This document shows positions 7,274-16,784 of a stretch of DNA of 51,141 nt, in pieces. Source of the DNA: Prolixibacteraceae bacterium (GTDB lineage: Bacteria > Bacteroidota > Bacteroidia > Bacteroidales > Prolixibacteraceae). Each line of letters begins with the position of its first letter. Positions within the stretch are counted from its first letter, which is position 1. Position numbers and translations under genes: made by a program. Where the stretch lies: assembly GCA_019163175.1 (NCBI GenBank), contig JAFLKN010000024.1, forward strand, positions 1 through 51,141, given 5' to 3'. Under the pieces are notes generated by a model. That model worked only from the letters and a program-made list of their open reading frames with translations, did no database searches and was not told the DNA's origin.

Positions 7274-9888
7274 AATTTCTGAAATATATTTTTACAAAAT
7301 TCATTATCATAAGGGAAATATTCACCACTAATCCACCAAGCTTCAAACAAGTTACTCTGACTGTAATCTTTTGAAATATTTGATATTTGTCCTTTACACC
7401 TCGCAATATCATGAATATATGATCTTTGATCATATTTAAGACTTGAATAATGAGTAAGCGCTCTAGAAATTAACCGGTTTAATTCCGCCTGCTGCTCTGG
7501 AGGAGAAAGCTTTTTCAAATCATTTCCCGTCAATAAATCATAACAATATTTAAATACGTCAGAATGATCTTTCAAATATGATTGCGTAAACTTACTTTCA
7601 TCTGCTAAAATTGATTGAATCATCAATTTGGTTGTAAACCAATCAAAATAATAAACTCCCAACATCTCATCTGTAAAAATTGATCTTGTTGTTAAGTTCT
7701 CCATCTTAATATCTGCCCATTCCTTTCTTCCTTTATTCTGTGTTAAGAAAAGTGAGGCTTCCCTTAACGTAATTTTTCCGAAATCCAACGCATCAACAAC
7801 TTGAAGTCGCTTAACCAAAATATTATACCAAATATTATATAACCTTTCCCTCGCAGAAAGACTATTATTAACCTTAACACTATTATCTGGAATTAATCTC
7901 TCAAGCTGTTCTTTGATTGTATTCAATTCATTTTCCTTAAAATATTGAACATCATTAAATAATTTAAATTTATTTCTTTGATTATTTCTATTTACAGTAT
8001 ATTGGGATAAAAATCCATCAATATAATACCAATTGTTTATTCCATATATTGCTTTTTTATCAAAATCAGGATCCTGTGGATCAATTCTAAGGTATGATAA
8101 CGCACTTCTTGGAATTCGGCAAGGCATATCGACCTTAAAATCAGCCATCGGGGCTTCAATAATAAGTTTTCTTAGCTGTGCCCCAAGAGCTTCCCCAGTT
8201 AATGAGTCGTTCGGGCTAGGAAAAATTAACATACTTGGTATTCTAAGGTCTTCGTTTGGAAATCTTTTATTTCTACCCATATTTTGAATCGAATTCGGTG
8301 GGATAACAATATTTGATCTTTCGCGATAATATCTAATTAGAAGATTTTTAAACTGACTTCGAAATTGGTCATAGGCGGGCTCTACAGTTCTATCTTTTAC
8401 TTGAATAGCACTTATACTGTAATTTTTTCTGAGCAAAATATCCAATACTTCCTGTTCACTAACAAAACTCGGAGAAGTTCTTCGCTGATGACTACTAGCA
8501 TCGCCAATTACAATTACAAATGTCTTTTCAAACTCCCTTATATCATTAAGCCTTTCATTTATATATTTAAAACCCATAAATAATGCTTCAGGTTGATCAT
8601 CTGCCAATCTTATTTGTGGAACTAACCTGTTGTTAATAAAACTAACTATCTCAGTAGAGTTAGTCGTCATTGTAGGACCACTTCTTTCAAATGGCAATGG
8701 ATATGGATCGTCACGATAAATAATTGCATGATATCGCAATCTAATTCGACTACCTTCAATATTTTGGGTTAAACTATTAAAAGCATCTCTTAAGTTATCA
8801 ATAATAGTATTTTTATAGGGTATAATACTATGAGTACCATCAATTAAAAATACAAGATTGATAGTATTTAATTGATCAAGTAAATCTCTAAAACAGGTCA
8901 AAAATACATTTCTTGCAGAATCAGTTCTAAAATCTCCCCCACGAGATAAATACCCTACTTTATAAATAGACTCATTAACAGTGCTTATTATAGGACTTCT
9001 AAAAATAGTTCCCTTAATCCTTTGCGGCTGATATCTAGAAATAGAATCAATATCTTCGTCGTAAAGTGCAGGTATTTGAAATTGTTGTCTACCATTTAGA
9101 TATGCCTCAGCATCTTCTCTGATCCCAAATATTCGAGCAGGTAATTTAGAGTCAAACAACATTCCCCTTTCCTTAACGGCCTCTATATTCCAATTTTTCT
9201 CGAAACACATATTATGATTCCAAGAAGAAGTTCTATTCTTAGGTATCCAACCGATAAGGTTATTTCCAACAAATGATTCTTTTTCTGGGTACCTGCCTAA
9301 TAATAATTTATTATCAAATTCTTTATATACATAAAATATTGTATATACATCATAAGTACCGGTATTATCACCAACATTCATATTGGGGTCTGAATAAAAT
9401 GTTGGATTTTGGTAATTACCAGGTGTATTAAAAATAAATACTTTTCTTGTGTATAACCCATCTATACTTTCATCTAACAAAGGATTATTCTTTGTACGAA
9501 TACAATAACGAGACAATACCATACTTTCTTCTTTAACCCAACCGATCTCATTTGCTGTACCAATAAATTGACCTCCAGCATTTACAAATAACCCTCTAGC
9601 AACTCTTAAACTATTATGAAGTGAATCATAATCAAAAACATAAACTGTTTCATCAAATTTCAACTTGAAATTTGGGATAACCGAGTTAAGGGTTCTGTCA
9701 GAAAAAACCTGATTATCTTTTCTATCTGAAACAACATACCATTTTCTAGTTGTTCGACTATCGGTTCTGCGCCAATGTCCATCTATATAAATGACTCTAT
9801 TTGTTGGTTGAGGAATAACCCTAATTTGACCACTTACTGAAGAAATAATGAAAAGCACAAAAAAAAGTATACTAAAGATTGGTTTCAT
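7270..9888 (-). CDS. Secreted VWA-domain protein, possibly TssR-like
   Basis: The start chosen is the ATG at 9888, two bases after the upstream stop codon, because it begins a clean signal peptide (MKPIFSILFFVLFIISSVSGQ). The mature part is about 850 aa. The N-terminal third contains two SH3-like stretches with G-W-V/I cores (GWVKEESM and GWIPKNRT). A von Willebrand A-like domain starts near residue 343, with MIDAS motif DGTHS (Asp350, Thr352, Ser354) and a later IGDASSH. The C-terminal 300 residues are helical and charged. There is no lipobox, so it is probably periplasmic. SH3-like plus VWA-like segments recall TssR of Bacteroidota type VI secretion (subtype iii), but no other T6SS gene is visible, so this is a weak suggestion. 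It is coupled by overlap to the ABC transporter. Confidence 0.7.
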   Translation of the reverse strand: MKPIFSILFFVLFIISSVSGQIRVIPQPTNRVIYIDGHWRRTDSRTTRKWYVVSDRKDNQVFSDRTLNSVIPNFKLKFDETVYVFDYDSLHNSLRVARGLFVNAGGQFIGTANEIGWVKEESMVLSRYCIRTKNNPLLDESIDGLYTRKVFIFNTPGNYQNPTFYSDPNMNVGDNTGTYDVYTIFYVYKEFDNKLLLGRYPEKESFVGNNLIGWIPKNRTSSWNHNMCFEKNWNIEAVKERGMLFDSKLPARIFGIREDAEAYLNGRQQFQIPALYDEDIDSISRYQPQRIKGTIFRSPIISTVNESIYKVGYLSRGGDFRTDSARNVFLTCFRDLLDQLNTINLVFLIDGTHSIIPYKNTIIDNLRDAFNSLTQNIEGSRIRLRYHAIIYRDDPYPLPFERSGPTMTTNSTEIVSFINNRLVPQIRLADDQPEALFMGFKYINERLNDIREFEKTFVIVIGDASSHQRRTSPSFVSEQEVLDILLRKNYSISAIQVKDRTVEPAYDQFRSQFKNLLIRYYRERSNIVIPPNSIQNMGRNKRFPNEDLRIPSMLIFPSPNDSLTGEALGAQLRKLIIEAPMADFKVDMPCRIPRSALSYLRIDPQDPDFDKKAIYGINNWYYIDGFLSQYTVNRNNQRNKFKLFNDVQYFKENELNTIKEQLERLIPDNSVKVNNSLSARERLYNIWYNILVKRLQVVDALDFGKITLREASLFLTQNKGRKEWADIKMENLTTRSIFTDEMLGVYYFDWFTTKLMIQSILADESKFTQSYLKDHSDVFKYCYDLLTGNDLKKLSPPEQQAELNRLISRALTHYSSLKYDQRSYIHDIARCKGQISNISKDYSQSNLFEAWWISGEYFPYDNEFCKNIFQKL

Positions 9889-9889
9889 A

Positions 9890-12139
9890 TTAATAAATTT
9901 TATATTCCCAATTAATTTGATTGATAGATCTATAACGGTTAAGTAAATCAACTTCTTTAAAATTAAAGTTAGACCAAACAACTACTTTTATTTTATTAAA
10001 CTGGTTTCCAAACACAACTCGTTCCAACTTTGATATAAGTTCAACATTTCGCTTATACATCTGTATGAAATCGCTCATTTGTTCATCAGTGTTAAAAACC
10101 ATATCTTTATATAAATAGAAAACATGAAGATTTATATTTCTTCCTTTTGTTGTCACTTTATTCTGTTTAAAGCTAGCCATAAAATCTTCAATCAGATTCA
10201 TGTCAGGGCTATCCAACTGATCCTGAATTAAAGTTAAATAAGATGATATACCATTACATTTGCCATCTGGATGAATTAACTGAATAGAATTATTTGCAAA
10301 AAGAATTCTATCAGCTGCTGATGATTGCTCACAAAGACTATCAACTCTTTTAGACATAGCGTCATATACTGAAAACATGTTATCTGGATGTGAGCTAGAA
10401 AATTTAAATAACACAACAATATCTAAATCTGGTATTTTTGAAATATTGACCTCGCTATTGTTATTCAAATCAACAGGCAGAAGCATGTTGTCATCCATAA
10501 CCTCAGTACCTCCAGTCCAAAAATTATAATTTATTCGTTTAACTAATTCCAGATGATTTTGGTCTTTGGGAATCTTGACATTTAGAAAATAAATATCTCC
10601 CTTCTTGCTTATTTTACCTTGCTTTAGAACACTCTGATTATTCACTCTAAATTGATATTCAAGAGTCTTCAGGTTCTTCATTATAAAATTTGAAGAAGGC
10701 GATAACTTAATCTTTTCCGAAGTGAGATTACTGTGACTGATTTTATTCTCTTTCAGATTCAATAAGCGTTTGTCGATAATTGGATAATATGGGCTGCGAA
10801 CTGGTGAAATATTGTAGGTCAATCCGAAATTAGCCGAAGCCATTGAAAGGTCTGCCGGCAGCTTCTGAACCAGAGGGGCAATATTGCCTTCTCCCGAACT
10901 AAATGCGCTTGCAGTTTCTTTCAAGGTAACATCGTTCAGAAAGAATCTAAAGCCGACTCCAGCTTCAAGCGATAATTTTTTATTTACTCTCAGATTAATT
11001 CCAGCTGATGTATTAACTGAAGTGAGTGGCTTAATAGAATTGCTATTTTCTGATGTATTAGCCGGATATTTTGTAAACCCATATTCCGGCAGGTCTTTTA
11101 GATCAATCGAAAAATTATTACCGAACTGATAACTACCATAATACTCTGCGGAACCCAGAGTATTTGTAAAGCCCAAATTTGCAGGCACATAATATGACAT
11201 TCCTGCAGAAGCGAAGAAATTAAAAACATTTTTATACCTATAAAACTGCGCTTTAAAACCAACAGGTATTTCAATAAAACTAAGCTTGTTCTTCTGTGAA
11301 AGGTCTTTGTAAATTGCATGCTTCTGAAAATCAGAACCATCAACATCAACCGCATTATACGACTCTGAAAAATCGGTTAAAGCTGTATTAAAATCGCTGT
11401 TGTAATAACCTACCCCCAACTGAAAATAATAACTGAAATACTTTTTACCTGTTAATAAAAAATTGGTTTTCAAATTATAAGCCTGATAATTTAATTTCGA
11501 AATACCAGTAATCTTATCTGATGAACTAATACCTTGCTGAAAATCAAATGTTAAACTTTCGGGTGTGAATCGGGAGGGATATGTAGTTTTTGTAGTTGAA
11601 ACTTTTATAATACTAGCTCTTCTTAGGGTAGAATTATTTGGATCGTTGTATGATAAGAGTGAAATGTAATATGGAACTTCTTTAAATTCATTAACATCCT
11701 TTTTATAATTCTGGTAATAGAGCAATTTATTTAATCTGTATTGATAAAGCTTGTAACCATATCTGGATTGTAGAGTTATTCTTTCTCCAAATTGGAGAAA
11801 CGTGCCTCTTATATTTGTGATGTATTCTTTATCGGTTGATGTAAATACCTGATTGAGTTCGTCTATTTTTAATGGTGATTTAGCCACAAAACCAAATTCA
11901 GGACCAGTGTAATACAGATCATGAATAATTGAAACAGTATCGACAACGTCCTTATGGAAAAGAGATTTATATCTTTCTAAATTCTTAAATGACTCAATCG
12001 TCATGCAAGTATCAAATTCAATAAACATTTTATGAATGTGGTCAGGTATTTTTAATGCATTTTCCTGAGCCCTTACCGGGATCTGACAGCATACAAAAAT
12101 GATTAAAGCTGTTATTATAAGTTTAATTTTTGATGCCAT
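9890..12139 (-). CDS. Outer-membrane barrel protein with C-terminal soluble domain, function unknown
   Basis: This 749-aa protein has a signal peptide (about 1-24, ending IPVRAQ). Residues about 190-445 alternate hydrophobic and polar residues with frequent Tyr/Phe and short turns, as in outer-membrane beta-barrels (for example GYYNSDF, IPVGFKAQFYRY, SLEAGVGFRFFL). About 300 residues of non-barrel sequence follow, including an alpha/beta stretch starting LDIVVLFKFSSSHP that may be a degenerate VWA or Rossmann-like fold. Segments YYGSYQF, NNFSIDLKDL and EYGFTKYP have counterparts in the same order in the barrel gene at 13509-15041, so the two are probably paralogues. It lies 4 nt after the T9SS gene upstream and 1 nt before the VWA gene. 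I do not recognise a named family. Confidence 0.68.
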   Translation of the reverse strand: MASKIKLIITALIIFVCCQIPVRAQENALKIPDHIHKMFIEFDTCMTIESFKNLERYKSLFHKDVVDTVSIIHDLYYTGPEFGFVAKSPLKIDELNQVFTSTDKEYITNIRGTFLQFGERITLQSRYGYKLYQYRLNKLLYYQNYKKDVNEFKEVPYYISLLSYNDPNNSTLRRASIIKVSTTKTTYPSRFTPESLTFDFQQGISSSDKITGISKLNYQAYNLKTNFLLTGKKYFSYYFQLGVGYYNSDFNTALTDFSESYNAVDVDGSDFQKHAIYKDLSQKNKLSFIEIPVGFKAQFYRYKNVFNFFASAGMSYYVPANLGFTNTLGSAEYYGSYQFGNNFSIDLKDLPEYGFTKYPANTSENSNSIKPLTSVNTSAGINLRVNKKLSLEAGVGFRFFLNDVTLKETASAFSSGEGNIAPLVQKLPADLSMASANFGLTYNISPVRSPYYPIIDKRLLNLKENKISHSNLTSEKIKLSPSSNFIMKNLKTLEYQFRVNNQSVLKQGKISKKGDIYFLNVKIPKDQNHLELVKRINYNFWTGGTEVMDDNMLLPVDLNNNSEVNISKIPDLDIVVLFKFSSSHPDNMFSVYDAMSKRVDSLCEQSSAADRILFANNSIQLIHPDGKCNGISSYLTLIQDQLDSPDMNLIEDFMASFKQNKVTTKGRNINLHVFYLYKDMVFNTDEQMSDFIQMYKRNVELISKLERVVFGNQFNKIKVVVWSNFNFKEVDLLNRYRSINQINWEYKIY

Positions 12140-12143
12140 GGTA

Positions 12144-13505
12144 TTAAAATAAATTATTGATTAGAATTGTTTTTGAATACTCCTCGCCATTATTTGCACT
12201 AATTCCGATGTTATATAGTCCATTTTTTAAATCCTGAATATCCATTTGAATTAAGCCTGTAGGGTTGTCAAATTGAATAGTCCGCACCAATATTCCATCA
12301 AGTCGAAATACAGAAACAGTTATTTTGCCCAGATCCTCAGGAACTTCAATATTTAAAGTTTTTGAGGCAGGATTGGGGAATAACCGGGTTTGAAGTGACA
12401 ATTGGTATTTACTATCGTTTTCAAGGCTATAAACAACCCGGGATTTACAAAAACTACTACTGGGTAATGAAATCTCAACCCAATACTTATTAACTGGATT
12501 AATATTTTCATACAAAGCATACGACCTATTTGCCACTTTTAAAATAACATCCTTTCCGCTTGAATCGGTGTAACCCCATACATAATCTAACATCTCACCC
12601 TTCACTGCCGGATGGTAAATCAACAAATTACTATTCTTTGCTTTTCTAAAGACTTTTCCAGCCTCAGGAACAAGTTCGTGCAAAAGCAGAAACTCTTTAG
12701 ATTTGAAATAGGTACACCCGTTAATCGTTTTATACTCCATTTTGAGTGTAAGCTGTTTTTCTGTTTTTGTTTCCAGCCATTTAATCGAATATGAATCGCC
12801 ATTGGGGACTGTCGAGTATTTTGTATAAAGTGATTCGCCATCCCAAATGGTAAAACCTTTGGATTGAATCTTTTCATTCCCATTTACTTTTAGGGTAACC
12901 AAATCAATTCCGTTTCCACAAATAACTTCTGATAGTTCGATATTTACTTCTGGGGGTGAAACAACAGTAATATCTTTGAGTAGAGTATTTGTACAGCCAA
13001 ATTCATTCTGACCATTAATTTTCAATTTGTAGACTCCAGATGTTGTTGGGTAGTAATTTACATCCGCTCCTTCACCAATCAAATTCTCGTTGATATACCA
13101 CTTGTATGTTAACTTCTGCGTACTACTTGCCGATAATGTGTTTAAGCTACTCAGGCATACCGGGTCTACATTAACATTAAAATCAACATCTGTGTAAAAT
13201 GAAATCACAGCTTTATTACTTTTCTTTATTCCATTAAGTAGTGCCTGTACATAAATAATTTTCTTTTGGAACAACGATGTCTCCATGACAAGCGTTGACT
13301 TATTCTGGTTAGTCAATTCGACAAAAGTGCCATTAATATCATAAGCATATTGCCATGTTATAATATCGTCAGTGTAGTATTCAGTCAGATTTAATGAAGC
13401 CTGACTCCCATAACAAACAGTAATATTTTGTGGTGATATTTTTTGCCCCTGGGCCACCTGAAATATCAGAACGGATGCAAAAAATAATAGTTGAAGTTTT
13501 TTCAT
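12144..13505 (-). CDS. T9SS type A cargo with Ig-like domains
   Basis: This 453-aa protein has a signal peptide (MKKLQLLFFASVLIFQVAQG). Several Ig/PKD-like repeats follow, marked by Cys at strand ends and the phrase YKWYINENLIGEG. The C-terminal sorting domain (about 370-453) has LFPNPASKTLNIEVP, DLKNGLYNIGI and a terminal strand, as in TIGR04183-type cargo. T9SS cargoes cross the outer membrane and are released or attached to surface lipopolysaccharide. The segment YWVEISLPSSSFCKSR parallels YYVETAYNKGFCFSR in the protein encoded at 15052-16779, suggesting that the two are paralogues. It is followed 4 nt later by an outer-membrane barrel gene, repeating the cargo-then-barrel order upstream. 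The function is unknown, and binding or structural roles are likelier than catalysis because no enzyme motif is visible. Confidence 0.8.
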   Translation of the reverse strand: MKKLQLLFFASVLIFQVAQGQKISPQNITVCYGSQASLNLTEYYTDDIITWQYAYDINGTFVELTNQNKSTLVMETSLFQKKIIYVQALLNGIKKSNKAVISFYTDVDFNVNVDPVCLSSLNTLSASSTQKLTYKWYINENLIGEGADVNYYPTTSGVYKLKINGQNEFGCTNTLLKDITVVSPPEVNIELSEVICGNGIDLVTLKVNGNEKIQSKGFTIWDGESLYTKYSTVPNGDSYSIKWLETKTEKQLTLKMEYKTINGCTYFKSKEFLLLHELVPEAGKVFRKAKNSNLLIYHPAVKGEMLDYVWGYTDSSGKDVILKVANRSYALYENINPVNKYWVEISLPSSSFCKSRVVYSLENDSKYQLSLQTRLFPNPASKTLNIEVPEDLGKITVSVFRLDGILVRTIQFDNPTGLIQMDIQDLKNGLYNIGISANNGEEYSKTILINNLF

Positions 13506-13508
13506 ATT

Positions 13509-15041
13509 CTACCTATTTATAGTTGAATTATATGAACCAATTGAGCTATTTTTCTTCTTTAATTGAAATGCAAATCTTTGTACAGATAGTCTAAAGCCAA
13601 ACAATAAATTTCGGGTTGGACTGGAATAATACGGATAGCTTAATAATTCTCCGTTCCATGATGTAATCTGGGATTGACTTATAGCTGTTTTACTGAAATT
13701 ATTCAATAGCCCATAACTCAGAAAGCATCCGAAATTAAGCGTTGTTGATGGATTTATTTTGTATTTATAACCGGCTTCAACTTCAGCAGCAACGCTAATC
13801 TTTTTTAACGGATATTCTTCCAATCCAGATTTTGCAGCATAATCATAGCCGTAACTTCTTTTCTCATCAATCTTGAAATCATCGACTGTTATGGAAAATG
13901 GTTGCGACGGTCCGGCGATATTAAAATGGCCAATATAATCAACTGTTCCTGATGTATAGCTTGATTTATAAGCTAATGGGAAACCTAATGTAATTGTCGG
14001 ATTAAAATAAAGAAGACGTTTTGAATTTAAGTTACCCAACCGAAGATCGAATCCCATCCCGACTGGTACAGTAATCATTTTCAAACGCGTTTCTTCAACG
14101 ATATCATTTAAATGCATTTCTTTTTTATACTGGGTAATTAATCCTGCATTTAAGGGGGTAATCGGAGACTCTTCGTCAGTAACATCCAGGCTTAAGGAAG
14201 ATAATTCATGCTTAAAATCAATTTGTCGGTATCCAATACCCAAAATAAAAGAAGGAGAAAACTTGGGTGCAGCATTCGGAATTTTAAGCTGAATTAGTGC
14301 CCCGAACTCCTGATTGCCAGTATTGTGATTTTCAAAATCCAGAATTCGGTGTTCTTCCATCAATAGTTTTCCACTGGAATAACCAATTTGCGGTGTAATG
14401 TAAAAATCATATCTCCATTGCGATGCCAATTCTTCAATTTCAACCTTTGCAATCTTCGGATATGAATAGCCTGTTTCTGTGGTATCAGCGTTATAAACGC
14501 AAGTCAGTCTAACTGGTAATGATTTAAATTCATAGGAATTATCTCCTTTACAAACCGATATTCTATAAAAAAATCCAATTACCGACTGGTACTGATTTCC
14601 TTTTACTTTCTTTTCATGCTTGTAAAGGTTAACATTCAAAACTCCGTCTTCATCAGGAATATAAGTAAGTGCCTGTAGGTTCTGATTTCCTTGAACCATG
14701 GAATAGTAATCATTAAATGTGATGTACAAATCAGCATCTTTAATCTTTTCTGCTTTCTTATTTACACTATTAAAATAATTCAGAAGAGCATCCGAATAAA
14801 TATTGGGCAATTGAACTTGATTTAAAGAGTCAATAAATAAAGCGATAAATTCATCCGCTATTCCCGAATCAAATGGCTCACATTTTGGATCAGATGTATT
14901 TTGCTTCGATAAATCGGAAGACGATATGTATTTATTCGCGATTTCATACAATTGACGCCGAAGTTTTGCATCTTTTGATGTTTGAGCAGTTAAAACCCCA
15001 ACCCCGGATAAAAGGAAAACTAATACTATCAAATATTTCAT
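13509..15041 (-). CDS. Outer-membrane barrel protein, function unknown
   Basis: This 510-aa protein has a signal peptide (MKYLIVLVFLLSGVGVLTAQ). An N-terminal soluble part of about 200 residues precedes a region of amphipathic strands with short turns (about 205-500), including ALIQLKIPN, PSFILGIGYRQIDF, TVPVGMGFDLRL and LLFGFRLSVQRFAFQL, typical of an outer-membrane beta-barrel ending near the C-terminus. It lacks the 300-residue C-terminal extension of its probable paralogue at 9890-12139. It sits between two T9SS cargo genes with gaps of 10 and 3 nt. It could be a surface anchor or partner for the neighbouring cargo, as PorP/SprF-like proteins are for some T9SS substrates, but that is inference and membership of that family was not recognised. 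Confidence 0.68.
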   Translation of the reverse strand: MKYLIVLVFLLSGVGVLTAQTSKDAKLRRQLYEIANKYISSSDLSKQNTSDPKCEPFDSGIADEFIALFIDSLNQVQLPNIYSDALLNYFNSVNKKAEKIKDADLYITFNDYYSMVQGNQNLQALTYIPDEDGVLNVNLYKHEKKVKGNQYQSVIGFFYRISVCKGDNSYEFKSLPVRLTCVYNADTTETGYSYPKIAKVEIEELASQWRYDFYITPQIGYSSGKLLMEEHRILDFENHNTGNQEFGALIQLKIPNAAPKFSPSFILGIGYRQIDFKHELSSLSLDVTDEESPITPLNAGLITQYKKEMHLNDIVEETRLKMITVPVGMGFDLRLGNLNSKRLLYFNPTITLGFPLAYKSSYTSGTVDYIGHFNIAGPSQPFSITVDDFKIDEKRSYGYDYAAKSGLEEYPLKKISVAAEVEAGYKYKINPSTTLNFGCFLSYGLLNNFSKTAISQSQITSWNGELLSYPYYSSPTRNLLFGFRLSVQRFAFQLKKKNSSIGSYNSTINR

Positions 15042-15051
15042 AACTAATATT

Positions 15052-16779
15052 TTATAAGCGTATTAATGACTTAACAAACAACTTTGTATCAGATTTTACA
15101 GTGATAATATATAGACCCGACAGAAATCTATTCTTATTAATTTTGGTTCCATTCTTGAATGATTCCTGATAAATGCTTCTTCCATTGATATCAACGATAT
15201 TCAGGGTAAATCTTGATTCCATATCGCTGGCAATACAAATATCGCTGGCATCTACAAAACATCTGATATTATTTTCTTTTCCATGAAGTTCAGTAGGTTT
15301 TAAGTCAATAAATGCGGCTTTTGCAATATTCCAATTGTTGTTAAACGAACAGGGATAAGACCGGCTAAAACAAAAGCCTTTGTTGTAGGCAGTCTCAACG
15401 TAGTATATTTCACCCGATTTTGCACCTGCTGCATTTATATAATAAGGTTTACTTGTTTCTCCTAGTTGAGTCTCTACATTACCTTGTACTTTTATCCATC
15501 TGTATATATTTGCTGAAGTATCTGAACATGCCAAAATCTTCATTTCAGAATCAATAAATATTGGGAACGATTTCTTTGTAGCAAGTGTATCTTTTACATG
15601 TACAATCAGTTCTTTTTTGTAAGAGCATCCATTTTTACTTGTGGCTGTAACCACTACTTTTTGCGATGGGGTAACTTTTGACCAATTGATTAATACAGAA
15701 GCATGGTTTCCGGAAAGTTTTATATCATTACTCATCCATTGATAGGAATAATTTGATGTATCAGGAGCTGAAATCCAATAGTAATTATCAGGGCTATTCT
15801 TGCAAACAATTTGAGAACCAACTATTGAAAAATCATATTCAGGCTCAACCGTAATATTTTGCGTTGAAGATGTAATGATATTGCCCTGGTATAAAAAATT
15901 ATATTGGATTGGCATTTTCCCTTCAACACCATAAGGATTAAATATTACAGATTTTCCAACAATACCTCCACCACTGTAATACCCTCCATTGGGTTCCCCG
16001 TATGGGCCAAGATTAATATTTCCATTCAAGGGGCATACACCTTTTGTCAGATTGTCGGGTAAAATAAATTTAATGTAAAATATTGAAAGCTTAACAACTT
16101 CGCTGTATTCAGCAGGAGCGGTAGCAATCAATCCCTTTCCTTTGGCCCTTATATACACTATATTTTCTCCAGGGACCAGATTTTTTTTGTCAATTAAAAT
16201 ACGACCATCAGTACCAGACATAGTTGTAAAATTCCCAATCGAGTTGCCTATCTTATATTCCAATGAATCAATAGCTTTATTGCCTCTTCTGGCAACATCA
16301 ACAATTTTTTGTACTGCCTTAAAATCAATTTGAACATCTGCCAAATCACGAATTACGAACACATTTTTATCTTTTAACGGAGCAATCGAGACACCACTCT
16401 GTTGAACCAGAATGCTTTCGATAGTTGGCCGTAAAAAAATAAATTTAATATCGGTTGTACACGAATTGTATAAAACTGTGAGAAGGTTTGTATCCTTCTT
16501 TAATTCTAAAGTCTCAATAATTAATTCGGAAGATAAATAATCAATTACTTTGACTTCAAATTTCTTATACGCCCCACCGTTTAAGGAATACCGAAACTCT
16601 TCAGCTATTGTTTTAGTGCAATTCGCAGAAATTTTATAATCTCGGTATATAATGTTGTCATAAGAATATTCGACAGGAGTCGGATTAATAAGCTTTTTGT
16701 CAATGCTGCATTGCTGAGAAATTCCCTGGAGAGAATAAAAAAGCAGCACCAATCCTATTAGGAAAAATTTCTTATTCAT
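15052..16779 (-). CDS. T9SS type A cargo with Ig/PKD-like repeats
   Basis: This 575-aa protein has a signal peptide (MNKKFFLIGLVLLFYSLQG). The middle holds Ig/PKD-like units with the recurrent YSYQWMSNDIKLSG type of segment and paired Cys. The C-terminus (about 490-575) is a T9SS sorting domain with the MESRFTLNIVDINGRSIYQ strand, FLSGLYIITV and a terminal basic strand VKSLIRL, although the usual PNP start is not clear. A glycine-rich GEPNGGYYSGGGIVG stretch lies near residue 260. It starts 5 nt after the giant beta-helix gene and ends 10 nt before a barrel gene. No catalytic motif is visible, so a structural or adhesive surface role is the most economical guess. Confidence 0.75.
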   Translation of the reverse strand: MNKKFFLIGLVLLFYSLQGISQQCSIDKKLINPTPVEYSYDNIIYRDYKISANCTKTIAEEFRYSLNGGAYKKFEVKVIDYLSSELIIETLELKKDTNLLTVLYNSCTTDIKFIFLRPTIESILVQQSGVSIAPLKDKNVFVIRDLADVQIDFKAVQKIVDVARRGNKAIDSLEYKIGNSIGNFTTMSGTDGRILIDKKNLVPGENIVYIRAKGKGLIATAPAEYSEVVKLSIFYIKFILPDNLTKGVCPLNGNINLGPYGEPNGGYYSGGGIVGKSVIFNPYGVEGKMPIQYNFLYQGNIITSSTQNITVEPEYDFSIVGSQIVCKNSPDNYYWISAPDTSNYSYQWMSNDIKLSGNHASVLINWSKVTPSQKVVVTATSKNGCSYKKELIVHVKDTLATKKSFPIFIDSEMKILACSDTSANIYRWIKVQGNVETQLGETSKPYYINAAGAKSGEIYYVETAYNKGFCFSRSYPCSFNNNWNIAKAAFIDLKPTELHGKENNIRCFVDASDICIASDMESRFTLNIVDINGRSIYQESFKNGTKINKNRFLSGLYIITVKSDTKLFVKSLIRL

Positions 16780-16784
16780 ATCTT

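Noticed and set aside
9889-9981. A 31-codon N-terminal extension of the VWA protein
   Set aside because: It overlaps the end of the preceding gene and would bury the clear signal peptide that begins at 9888.
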